This document shows, one piece after another, positions 9,501 to 15,304 of a stretch of DNA of 64,000 nucleotides (position 1 is the stretch's first letter; each line of letters begins with the position of its first letter). This DNA comes from UBA11612 sp965228575. Lineage in GTDB: Bacteria > Pseudomonadota > Alphaproteobacteria > Rhodospirillales > Rhodospirillaceae. The stretch lies in NCBI GenBank assembly GCA_965228575.1, contig CBDDHW010000061.1, positions 59,353 through 123,352 of the forward strand. Reading direction: 5' to 3'. Below the pieces are notes generated by a model. The model worked only from the letters and a program-made list of their open reading frames with translations. It searched no databases and was not told the DNA's origin. The position numbers and the translations under genes are program-made.

Positions 9501-9711
9501 TACGGCCCGGCCATTCAGTGAAGACAATGACCTGGACGTCTGAGAGATCTGGAATGGCGTCTAGGGGTATGCGCATGAGGGCCTGATAACCACCGACGGA
9601 CATGGCGATCACGACGAAAAAGGCTAGAACCGGATTGCGGGCGCAATACTCAATGAGTCTGGCGACCCAGCCCTTGTCACTTTCCGGCGTTGAGGTCGCT
9701 TGATCTACCAT
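6517..9711 (-). CDS. cusA: Copper/silver RND efflux pump, CusA/SilA type
   Basis: This 1064-residue inner-membrane proton antiporter of the HME-RND family expels Cu(I)/Ag(I) through a CusCBA tripartite channel. An N-terminal transmembrane helix leads to IPLDAIPDLSDVQVIV, a hallmark of the family. The central helix GAMVDAGIVIIDN is of the Cus rather than Czc type. The porter segment MPNIFWMPIQTRTEMLATGI matches the region around the methionine metal site of CusA. Twelve membrane helices in two blocks are visible and the length is standard. The start overlaps the end of cusB by 7 bases (CAATGGTAG), so translation is coupled. It is the last gene of the leftward csoR-copL-like-cusCBA operon under CsoR-type operators. 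Confidence 0.93.
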   Translation of the reverse strand: MVDQATSTPESDKGWVARLIEYCARNPVLAFFVVIAMSVGGYQALMRIPLDAIPDLSDVQVIVFTEWPGRSPDLVEDQITYPLTTTLVSAPGVQFVRGQSFMGLSFVYVIFDDGVDMYWARSRVLEYLNGAIADLPEGVRPTLGPDATGVGWVYQYALVDKTGQQDLSDLRSIQDFNLRYALESVEGVAEVASVGGFVREYQINLDPNKLASFDIPLGKVIESVQKSNNDTGGRVLEIAGYEHFVRGRGYVSSTADLETVVVGLGDGGVPITIKDLGNVQLGPAMQRGQAELDGDGIAVGGIVVMRYGENALGVIERVKQRIEDIKPGLPAGVEIIPVYDRSILINDAIGTLRTTLIEEMIIVSLVIGIFLLHVRSALIAILTLPVAILLAFIPMYFQGLNANIMSLGGIAVAIGAMVDAGIVIIDNIHKRLNARTADGAVLSEPERRNTIIAAMQEVGPSIFFSLLIITVSFLPVFALEGTEGRLFKPLAYTKTYSMAFAAILAVTLTPVLAIWLVRGRIRGEESPLNRALVAAYKPVIRFAVRFRWPVIGVAALALIATIPVFRNLGNEFMPPLNEGSILYMPTALPGMSITEATQTLQTMDAIIKEFPEVEHVFGKIGRSTSPTDPAPLSMAETLITLKPRDQWREGVTWDSLIQEMDEAVQFPGMPNIFWMPIQTRTEMLATGIRSALGIKVFGADLETIEETAVTIEEALLADERTEPYTRSAFAERSTGGYFLDFDIDRQQAARFGLRIEDIENVIMAAVGGMPVSQTVEGRERYNILVRYFRDYRDSPEALERVLIPTPTGAQIPITQVAEINFRTGPPMIRNEDGQLVGFVFVDVRDTIGIADYVDTARAVVSEKVNIPAGYRLAWAGQFTYFERAKERLGFLVPLTIFLIFFMLLAHRKSLTETLIIMLSIPFSVVGTVWLLALLNFKLSVAVWVGAIAVAGLGVELGLLMMLYLDTTFRNRIADNRLQSWDDLVETICDGAGTRIRPMLMTGLSTFLGLVPIMFSSETGADVMQRIAAPMIGGVVSALLMVLLVFPAIFAVWRGRPILMATTQV

Positions 9712-11597
9712 TGGGCAAGGCCTGATCTGAGCTTGCTTTCTGAGGCGATAAGAAATGTCCCCGAGGAAACCACACGGGCGCCGGGCTCTAATCCCGCGAG
9801 TACCTCCACATATCCTCCTGTGCGGTGACCTTCCTTGATCAGACGGGGTGCTAATCGTCCGTTGCCAAGATCCTCGAAAACGACGCGGTTCTCGCCGGCC
9901 ACGATCACCGCGCTATCGGGTACGGTGAGGCGCGTGCCCAGTGGTGCTCGCAAGCTCACTTCGGCATACATATCGGGCTTTAAGGTGCCATCCGGGTTGT
10001 TAAACGACATCCGCACTCGACCCGTGCGGGTGGCGGGATCTAGATAGGGATAAATGTAGTCCACCGAAGCCGTGAGGCGAACATCCGGTTGATATGGAGT
10101 AGTTACTTCGGCTTCCATTCCTATCTTAACCAACGGAATGTCAGCTTCGTAAATATCCGCTTCGATCCAGACGTCAGATAGATTGGCTATCCGCAGAAGC
10201 GTTGATCCAGCCATCTGCGAGGCACCATCAACAATATTTTTGGCAATCACCGTTCCTGAACTTGGGGCGTAGATTGGGAGATAGTCGCGTGCTTTGCTGG
10301 ATTGCTCCAGGGCTGCTATTTGAGACTCGTTGACGTCCCAAAGCCGCAACCGCTCTCGCGCCGCCGATAGCAATCGGTCTGATCCACCTTGGGATGTGCG
10401 TTTGTATACCTCTAGGTATTCCTGTTGGGCAGAGTAGAGCTTGGGGTTAAACACCGTGAACAAAAGGTCTCCTTTATTCACGTGCATGCCTACATAATCA
10501 GCTCGCAAATCACCAATCCAGGATTCATATTTTAGGCTTATATCGCTCACTTGCGTTTCATCGTAAGTGACCTTGCCGACAGCTCTTATGTTTCTCACGA
10601 GGGGCTTTTCCTCGGCGACGGTTGTCTTGACGCCGATGGTTTGGCGCCTACGGCTGTCCACCGTGATGGTGCCTGCCGGTACATTTTGATTCATGCCTGT
10701 TTGGCCGGTTGCGCCTTGTCTTACATCCTCGGCGCCATGAGATAGTCTCAGTCCGCTGCGACCCGTCGCCATATCAAAACCCACCTCGGCGGTCCCCATG
10801 CCATCCTTCGAAATTCGAATGCGCAAAGGCCAAGCGCCTTCCATAGATAATTGAAATTCACCTTCGTAACGACCGGGCGCGACTTCAACCATGCGAGCCG
10901 CCGCGCGCATCGCGGGCATAGCCCCCATGGCGGGCATTTCCGCAACCGGATCTATACTTGCGCCGGTCACTGGTTCTCCATTCTGATTTTGTAAAATGAG
11001 GCTGAGAGTATTGTCGCCGACGGTCGGGGTAGAGGGGTTGACGGTAGCTGAAAAACGGAACGGACCGGCCATGTAAGGAAGGCTTGATACGGCGGGCGTC
11101 ATTTGTGAGGTTGCTGTGGCGCCTTGCGACAAACGCAAATTTGACCGACCTGTCGCCATGTCGAATGAAACGCGAGCCGAGCTAAAGTCATCTTTATGGA
11201 TCTCGACGGTGAGAGGCCATGCTCCTTCCATGGAAAGCTGAAACTCGCCTTCGTAAATGCCGGGCGCGACTTCCTCCATGCGGGCAGCCGCGCGCATCGC
11301 GGGCATAGCCCCCATGGCGGGCATCTCCGCAACCGGCTTAATCTCCGCGCCTGTTATGGGTCGACCATCCTCTGTCCGAAGTACAATAATCAATTTATTA
11401 AAACCGACTACCGGCGCGTTGGGCTCCACCGTAACTGAAAACCTATAGGGTCCTGCCGCATAGGGCATTTGTCTTGTATCGGTTATCGTACTTTCCGGGC
11501 CGCTCGACCCTCTCATGAAATAAAATCCAACCGCTGCGACGGCGCTGATCGCTATCATGGCAACGACGACACGAATTAAGTTAAATTGGGTGTTCAT
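9705..11597 (-). CDS. cusB: CusB-type periplasmic adaptor with two N-terminal Met-rich FixH/YtkA-like domains
   Basis: The 630-residue protein is long for a CusB adaptor (about 400). Residues ~1-30 form a signal/anchor helix. Residues ~46-156 and ~174-285 are two copies of an Ig-like FixH/YtkA-type domain. Each carries the motif EMPAMGAMPAMRAAARM (from E91 and E220), with five Met in each. Residues ~305-630 are the adaptor proper: barrel-sandwich and lipoyl parts (YAPSSGTVIAKNIVDGASQ), a helical hairpin and a beta-barrel. Adaptors link CusA to CusC and hand over Cu(I)/Ag(I) through Met residues. The duplicated Met motifs suggest an extended metal-capture arm. The start overlaps cusC's stop (ATGA) with AAGGA upstream. 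Confidence 0.9.
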   Translation of the reverse strand: MNTQFNLIRVVVAMIAISAVAAVGFYFMRGSSGPESTITDTRQMPYAAGPYRFSVTVEPNAPVVGFNKLIIVLRTEDGRPITGAEIKPVAEMPAMGAMPAMRAAARMEEVAPGIYEGEFQLSMEGAWPLTVEIHKDDFSSARVSFDMATGRSNLRLSQGATATSQMTPAVSSLPYMAGPFRFSATVNPSTPTVGDNTLSLILQNQNGEPVTGASIDPVAEMPAMGAMPAMRAAARMVEVAPGRYEGEFQLSMEGAWPLRIRISKDGMGTAEVGFDMATGRSGLRLSHGAEDVRQGATGQTGMNQNVPAGTITVDSRRRQTIGVKTTVAEEKPLVRNIRAVGKVTYDETQVSDISLKYESWIGDLRADYVGMHVNKGDLLFTVFNPKLYSAQQEYLEVYKRTSQGGSDRLLSAARERLRLWDVNESQIAALEQSSKARDYLPIYAPSSGTVIAKNIVDGASQMAGSTLLRIANLSDVWIEADIYEADIPLVKIGMEAEVTTPYQPDVRLTASVDYIYPYLDPATRTGRVRMSFNNPDGTLKPDMYAEVSLRAPLGTRLTVPDSAVIVAGENRVVFEDLGNGRLAPRLIKEGHRTGGYVEVLAGLEPGARVVSSGTFLIASESKLRSGLAQW

Positions 11598-12946
11598 GGT
11601 AGAGTTCCTTCTGAAGTGGTGCGCATATCTTTGGGCAGTGTGCTTAGCTGCGCGACAGGCAGGTCATTGAGCTGCCCGCCCGCGGCCCGCTCTAGAGCGG
11701 CGAGTTGGCGAAATAGATCGGCGCGGGCTCGGTACAAAGATTGTTCTGTGGTCAGCGCATTGCGCTCTGCGGTGATTACACTCAAAAAATCTCCTGCGCC
11801 GCTACGGTATTCCGAGATTGAAACGTCGAGGGTCTGCTGCGCTAGTGGAAGTATGCGGCCTTCAATCAGGGCGATTGATTTGATCACCTGCGTGACATCA
11901 GCATGGACAGATGTAATCTCAGAATGAAGCTGTGCGCGGCGGTCAATGAGTTTGAATTCCCGTGCACGTTCATCGGCCCGCGCCGCGCTCAGGCTTGATT
12001 GCCTCTTACCGCGATTCAATGGGATGTTGAGGGATACGCCCACCGTCCAGCGCATGCGTTCTCCAGGCATTAAGCTGTTGTAGCCTGTTGAAACTCCAAA
12101 GCTCGGGTAGAACTCTTTCTCCGCCAATCGAACTTTCGACCGGCTTGCAGAAACCATTGCTTCGGCGCGAGCGATTTCAGGATGATATTCCGCCGCCGCG
12201 TCCAATACATTTTCGATGTCCGGTAAGCTTAAGGAAATTGTCAGCGGCGAGGGCGGTGGGACGAAGGCGTTAGTGTCCGAATTTGTGAGAGCGTTAATCC
12301 GGGAAGCCGCTGCTGCTCGCGCCGCAGAAAGACCAAGAGCTTGATCCTCCAGTAAGGCAAGCTCGGTTTCAGCGCGCAGCACGTCCTGCTGCAGACCATC
12401 TCCAGCGGCCAATCGCGCTTGGGCGACGCTTATGAGGTCTTTGACCAGTTCCTGTTGCTTGACATTGAGTCGTATAGCTTCATGAACGAAATACCATTCG
12501 GCAAAGGCGACCTTTGCAGACTCAATTACGTTCAACCGCACTGCTTCGGATGATTGCGTTTGAGCTTGGGCGTTAGCTCGGGCCACATTCTCCCGCACTG
12601 ACAAAGTGCCGAACCAAGGTAAGGGCTGGGTAATTTCCACCGTCTGGCCGGTATTGATGCCGCTCGCCCCAACTGATTCGGGCGCAATGCGGTAACCGAC
12701 TTTTGGATCGTCTAGGGCTCCGGCAGGCGCAACGCGGAACACAGCGGCATCCGACAATTCTCTTGCACCTGATAAGCCTGGGTTTCGCTCCAGAACAATG
12801 TTGACAAGCTGCTCAGGTGTGAGCAAATCGACGCCTAATTCAGCAGCGACCACGGGAGTGCCGTGTGCACTCATGACCATCAGCATGGCCATAGCGCGTA
12901 ACTTGGGTACTAATTGCATATCCCATTTCCCGATTCTGTTGTTCAT
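11594..12946 (-). CDS. cusC: CusC/TolC-family outer-membrane efflux protein
   Basis: The protein shows the two repeated long-helix segments of outer-membrane factors. The first includes LTPEQLVNIVLERNPGL and the second EYRSGAGDFLSVITAERNALT, a typical TolC/OEP closing motif. It forms the trimeric outer-membrane channel of the Cus pump. I start at ATG 12946 (GAGG ten bases upstream), giving 450 residues with a signal peptide ending near PVVAA. ATG 12919 is an alternative start directly before the hydrophobic stretch. The frame is also open to a GTG/ATG further upstream at 13021. The stop overlaps the cusB start by 4 bases. A 126-base spacer with short direct repeats separates it from the upstream secreted-protein gene. 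Confidence 0.88.
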   Translation of the reverse strand: MNNRIGKWDMQLVPKLRAMAMLMVMSAHGTPVVAAELGVDLLTPEQLVNIVLERNPGLSGARELSDAAVFRVAPAGALDDPKVGYRIAPESVGASGINTGQTVEITQPLPWFGTLSVRENVARANAQAQTQSSEAVRLNVIESAKVAFAEWYFVHEAIRLNVKQQELVKDLISVAQARLAAGDGLQQDVLRAETELALLEDQALGLSAARAAAASRINALTNSDTNAFVPPPSPLTISLSLPDIENVLDAAAEYHPEIARAEAMVSASRSKVRLAEKEFYPSFGVSTGYNSLMPGERMRWTVGVSLNIPLNRGKRQSSLSAARADERAREFKLIDRRAQLHSEITSVHADVTQVIKSIALIEGRILPLAQQTLDVSISEYRSGAGDFLSVITAERNALTTEQSLYRARADLFRQLAALERAAGGQLNDLPVAQLSTLPKDMRTTSEGTLP

Positions 12947-13039
12947 ATGTCGAATGCCTCGGTGTCTGTCACAACAAAGGCATGACGACAGACCATCCGC
13001 TCCGCTAAGCGTAGCGATCACATCGAATAACGAGACTGA

Positions 13040-13068
13040 CCCGCTAAGAGTCGGGCCCGCTAAGAGTC
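13040..13068. repeat. Tandem 13-bp direct repeat in the spacer upstream of cusC
   Basis: CCCGCTAAGAGTC occurs at 13040-13052 and again at 13056-13068, a 16-base period. A degenerate third copy (CCGCTAAG) lies near 13001. It falls between the small secreted-protein gene and cusC inside the same operon. It might be a regulator site or simple slippage; function not known. Confidence 0.4.
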
Positions 13069-13072
13069 TGAC

Positions 13073-13465
13073 TTATGAAAATGGTTTGGGAGGGGGAGGG
13101 TCGCCGTGCGGTGTTAAACCGCGCTTGAAAATACTAGCGGAAAAGAGAGGAAATGCGGCATGTGTGCCCTGCATCTGCGCTGTAAAGTTCACATACATTG
13201 TCATATTGGCCGCACATAGGGCCGCGCATTGTTGGTCGCATTTATGGGCGCCGCTACCGTGTGGGCAATCGCAATCGCTTGGCATTTCCATGCGGTCGTC
13301 GCATGGCATCATGTCCGATGCGCCGTGTTGTGGCATCATTTCGTGATGCATTGTGGTCCCTTGGGAGGCGGGCGTGATCGTACCTATCGATATCGCGAAC
13401 AAAAGGACCAGCACAGCAGATATGGGCCGGCGCGACAAAAATACTAAGTGTAATTTGCCGATCAT
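13073..13465 (-). CDS. Small secreted Met/His/Cys-rich protein (CopL/DUF2946-like)
   Basis: The 130-residue product has a basic N-terminus and one hydrophobic signal segment (SAVLVLLFAISIG). Next comes a metal-ligand-rich region with MHHEMMPQHG, several DMMPCDD/MPSDCDCPHG-type motifs and Cys pairs near CDQQCAALC. The tail RGLTPHGDPPPPKPFS resembles the proline-rich end seen in CopL and DUF2946 proteins of copper operons. It probably binds Cu in the periplasm. The ATG overlaps the csoR stop by 4 bases with GAGGG just upstream, so it is translated with csoR and lies ahead of cusCBA. A parallel small His-rich gene precedes the czc operon at 27380. Family name is tentative. Confidence 0.6.
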   Translation of the reverse strand: MIGKLHLVFLSRRPISAVLVLLFAISIGTITPASQGTTMHHEMMPQHGASDMMPCDDRMEMPSDCDCPHGSGAHKCDQQCAALCAANMTMYVNFTAQMQGTHAAFPLFSASIFKRGLTPHGDPPPPKPFS

Positions 13466-13737
13466 CTATCCCTCAAACCCAGCACGCTCATAAGCTCGTC
13501 TACTTTTTCCCGGCTGTCGTCCTTGTCGCCAGAATCTATAGCATGCTGCACACAGTGTCCGACGTGATCACGAAGAATTTCTTCTTCTACGCGGCGCAAC
13601 GCTGCTCGAGCTGCCGAAATCTGAGTCACAACGTCAATACAGTAGCGATCATCTTCCACCATTCGAGAAAGGCCACGCACTTGTCCTTCGACACGCTTCA
13701 ATCGTTTTAGGCAGCTGGTTTTCATATCATTTTGCAT
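13462..13737 (-). CDS. csoR: CsoR-family copper-sensing repressor
   Basis: The product is a small all-helical metalloregulator of the CsoR/RcnR family (DUF156). LKRLKRVEGQVRGLSRMVE is the conserved N-terminal helix. The Cys-His-Cys ligand set is visible as YCIDVVTQI, then DHVGHCV (Cys-x24-His-x3-Cys), diagnostic of Cu(I)-sensing CsoR. Apo-CsoR represses; Cu(I) releases it from DNA. I chose ATG 13737; a TTG at 13746 and ATG 13725 are alternatives and none has a clear ribosome-binding site. It is the first gene of the leftward operon. It sits beside two near-identical operators, one inside its own promoter and one inside the divergent promoter. Confidence 0.9.
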   Translation of the reverse strand: MQNDMKTSCLKRLKRVEGQVRGLSRMVEDDRYCIDVVTQISAARAALRRVEEEILRDHVGHCVQHAIDSGDKDDSREKVDELMSVLGLRDR

Positions 13738-13739
13738 GC

Positions 13740-13768
13740 TTGACAAAATACCCTATGGGGGTATATCA
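13740..13768 (+). promoter_or_regulatory. Rightward copper promoter with CsoR-type operator in its spacer
   Basis: TTGACA at 13740-13745 is followed, after 16-17 bases, by a TATATC/ATATCA -10 element. The spacer contains the palindrome ATACCCTATGGGGGTAT (13748-13764), which closely fits the known CsoR operator type (TATACCC...GGGTATA). Repressor binding would directly block RNA polymerase on the rightward operon that includes copA. Confidence 0.8.
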
Positions 13769-13776
13769 AGGCAAGC

Positions 13777-13805
13777 ATAAAAATACCCCATGGGGGTATA
13801 CGCAA
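13777..13805 (-). promoter_or_regulatory. Leftward csoR promoter with CsoR-type operator as spacer
   Basis: Read on the minus strand: TTGCGT (13805-13800), then a 17-base spacer that is exactly the operator ATACCCCATGGGGGTAT (13783-13799), then TTTTAT (13782-13777). The operator differs at one position from the one at 13748, 35 bases away. This implies autoregulation of csoR and the cus genes by Cu(I). Confidence 0.75.
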
Positions 13806-13831
13806 AATAGTGCGATTTGTGAGAGGTCAGT

Positions 13832-14083
13832 ATGAGCGACTTGAAATCTCATTCTTCAGTAAAAAGCGGCAGTTCCCGTGTGCACCCGAATCTCCAAGCC
13901 CAGGGCTATTATGGCTGTCCCAAAAGGCGTGACGCTTCACGGCATCAGGTAGCGGACTGTTGCAATCAGACTGGACCAAGCGCCGATCATATTAATGACA
14001 CCGGTCGGAATTTGGAGAAGTACAACGAGTCGCGAGACAAAGCTGACGACAAGCGTCACCGACCTTCGTGTTGTTCCCCTTAG
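13832..14083 (+). CDS. Small Cys/His-containing hypothetical protein, 83 aa
   Basis: I do not recognise this protein. It is hydrophilic, without signal peptide or membrane segment. Cys residues occur at C29, C43, C44 and near the C-terminus (CCSP), with scattered His. That makes it a candidate cytosolic metal-binding peptide. It is the first frame after the CsoR-controlled rightward promoter and has GAGAGG upstream of ATG 13832. A cytoplasmic copper buffer or chaperone would fit the context, but there is no family evidence. Confidence 0.5.
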   Translation: MSDLKSHSSVKSGSSRVHPNLQAQGYYGCPKRRDASRHQVADCCNQTGPSADHINDTGRNLEKYNESRDKADDKRHRPSCCSP

Positions 14084-14202
14084 TTCTATGATTTTGGTTT
14101 GAACGACGTGCGAGCAAACTCACCAAATTGGAGCTCACATGATTATCTGGCGATCTTTCGATGTAGGCAGTGAAATAATTTACAGCGAGGGGATTCGAAG
14201 TG

Positions 14203-14469
14203 ATGCAACGGGACCGTAGCCATCTGCCTGCACAATCATCGCCCAATAAAGTCGCCGGGCGTAAGCCTGATTGGTTAGATCGGGTTGTCCGCCACTGGGC
14301 TGTAACAGCGTTCGTGGTTGTAGCCGTCCTTTTCTATCTTGTGACAGAGCACCGAGTGCATCTTTTTGGAGCTCTCCCCTGGCTAATCCTACTCGCGTGT
14401 CCACTGCTTCATATCTTTATGCACGGTGGGCATGATCACACGGGTAGCAAAAAAGACAAACGGAGTTAG
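14203..14469 (+). CDS. DUF2933 family small membrane protein
   Basis: The 88-residue protein has a hydrophilic N-terminus and two membrane helices (WAVTAFVVVAVLFYLVTEH and LPWLILLACPLLHIF). It ends with FMHGGHDHTG, the His-rich tail motif typical of DUF2933 proteins in copper and silver resistance clusters. ATG 14203 is preceded by AGGGG; the GTG one codon earlier is a minor alternative. It lies 2 bases before the methyltransferase gene, a frequent pairing in copA clusters. The HGGHDH tail probably faces a metal-containing compartment; the molecular role is unknown. Confidence 0.75.
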   Translation: MQRDRSHLPAQSSPNKVAGRKPDWLDRVVRHWAVTAFVVVAVLFYLVTEHRVHLFGALPWLILLACPLLHIFMHGGHDHTGSKKDKRS

Positions 14470-14471
14470 CG

Positions 14472-15137
14472 ATGGAACATACCGGCGAGCCCGCCTATGG
14501 CCTTTGGATAATCGTATTTCTAAATTCAGCCGTCATTCTCGCTTTTGCTTTCAGCTTTACCAAACCGTCTTCTACACGCGATTGGAAATCGTTCGGAGCA
14601 TTTTCTGCGTTCGTTGTGGCGCTATTTGCCGAAATGTATGGCTTCCCGCTGACCATTTATCTCTTCTCCGGTTGGTTAATCAGCCACTATCCGGAAATAG
14701 ATTTCATGCTGCATGACAATGGCCACCTCTGGCACACCCTTTTGGGTGTCGAAGGTGACCCGCACTGGGGTGTTTTTCACATTGGGAGTCTCTTTTTAAC
14801 TGTCGGCGGCTTTATCATGTTGGCGTCTGCATGGAAGGTCCTACTTCGGGCAAAACGCGAAGGCCAACTGGCTGTGACGGGTCTTTATGCACGACTGCGT
14901 CATCCGCAATACGTGGCCCTTATACTTATTGTGTTCGGGTTTTTGCTCCAGTGGCCAACGTTAGTCACTGTCGTGATGTTTCCCATTCTTGTTTTTATGT
15001 ATTGGCGGCTTGCAAAACGCGAAGAAGCTGAGGCTCGAGCGACCTTCGGATCCATTTACGAGGATTACGCGCAGAAGGTGCCCGCTTTTATACCAAAATT
15101 CAGCCGCAAAGAATTTAACGCAGCGAGGCTTCCGTGA
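14472..15137 (+). CDS. Isoprenylcysteine carboxyl methyltransferase-like membrane protein
   Basis: The 221-residue polytopic protein contains GLYARLRHPQYVALILIVFG, the SAM/phospholipid-binding signature of the ICMT/PEMT-like integral-membrane methyltransferase family (G-x-Y...RHP-x-Y). It ends with EEAEARATFGSIYEDYAQKVP, also conserved there. Five or so membrane helices are visible. Such proteins are often found beside DUF2933 and copper ATPase genes, but their substrate there is not known. ATG 14472 follows GGAG with six-base spacing. The stop TGA overlaps the ATG of the next small frame by 1 base, so the whole block appears to be one transcript. Confidence 0.8.
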   Translation: MEHTGEPAYGLWIIVFLNSAVILAFAFSFTKPSSTRDWKSFGAFSAFVVALFAEMYGFPLTIYLFSGWLISHYPEIDFMLHDNGHLWHTLLGVEGDPHWGVFHIGSLFLTVGGFIMLASAWKVLLRAKREGQLAVTGLYARLRHPQYVALILIVFGFLLQWPTLVTVVMFPILVFMYWRLAKREEAEARATFGSIYEDYAQKVPAFIPKFSRKEFNAARLP

Positions 15138-15304
15138 TGGCGCCAAATAGCCACTCTTACGACTACAAACACTCACACCATTCTAGCAAGAGATACGGCC
15201 ACAGCCGCGGATATGATCATGACCCTAGGGTAGCAGATTTCCGCCGCCGGGTGCCGAAGATCGAACGAGAATACGGGCCGATGTGCACCGAGAGCATAAA
15301 ATGA
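15137..15304 (+). CDS. His-rich 55-aa peptide upstream of copA
   Basis: This short frame starts with an ATG overlapping the methyltransferase stop and ends with a TGA overlapping the copA ATG (ATGA), so both ends are coupled to neighbours. The first 28 residues contain six His (H6, H12, H14, H15, H22, H28) interleaved with Tyr, Ser, Lys and Asp. The rest is Arg/Glu-rich with one Cys (C50). There is no signal peptide or membrane segment. It could bind copper in the cytosol and deliver it to CopA, or buffer it. No family is recognised; the double overlap is the main evidence that it is real. Confidence 0.55.
   Translation: MAPNSHSYDYKHSHHSSKRYGHSRGYDHDPRVADFRRRVPKIEREYGPMCTESIK

Noticed and set aside
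14150..14230. 26-codon frame starting at ATG 14150 with GGAG upstream
   Set aside because: Too short and overlaps the DUF2933 start; no metal-ligand residues. Could be a leader peptide but nothing supports it.
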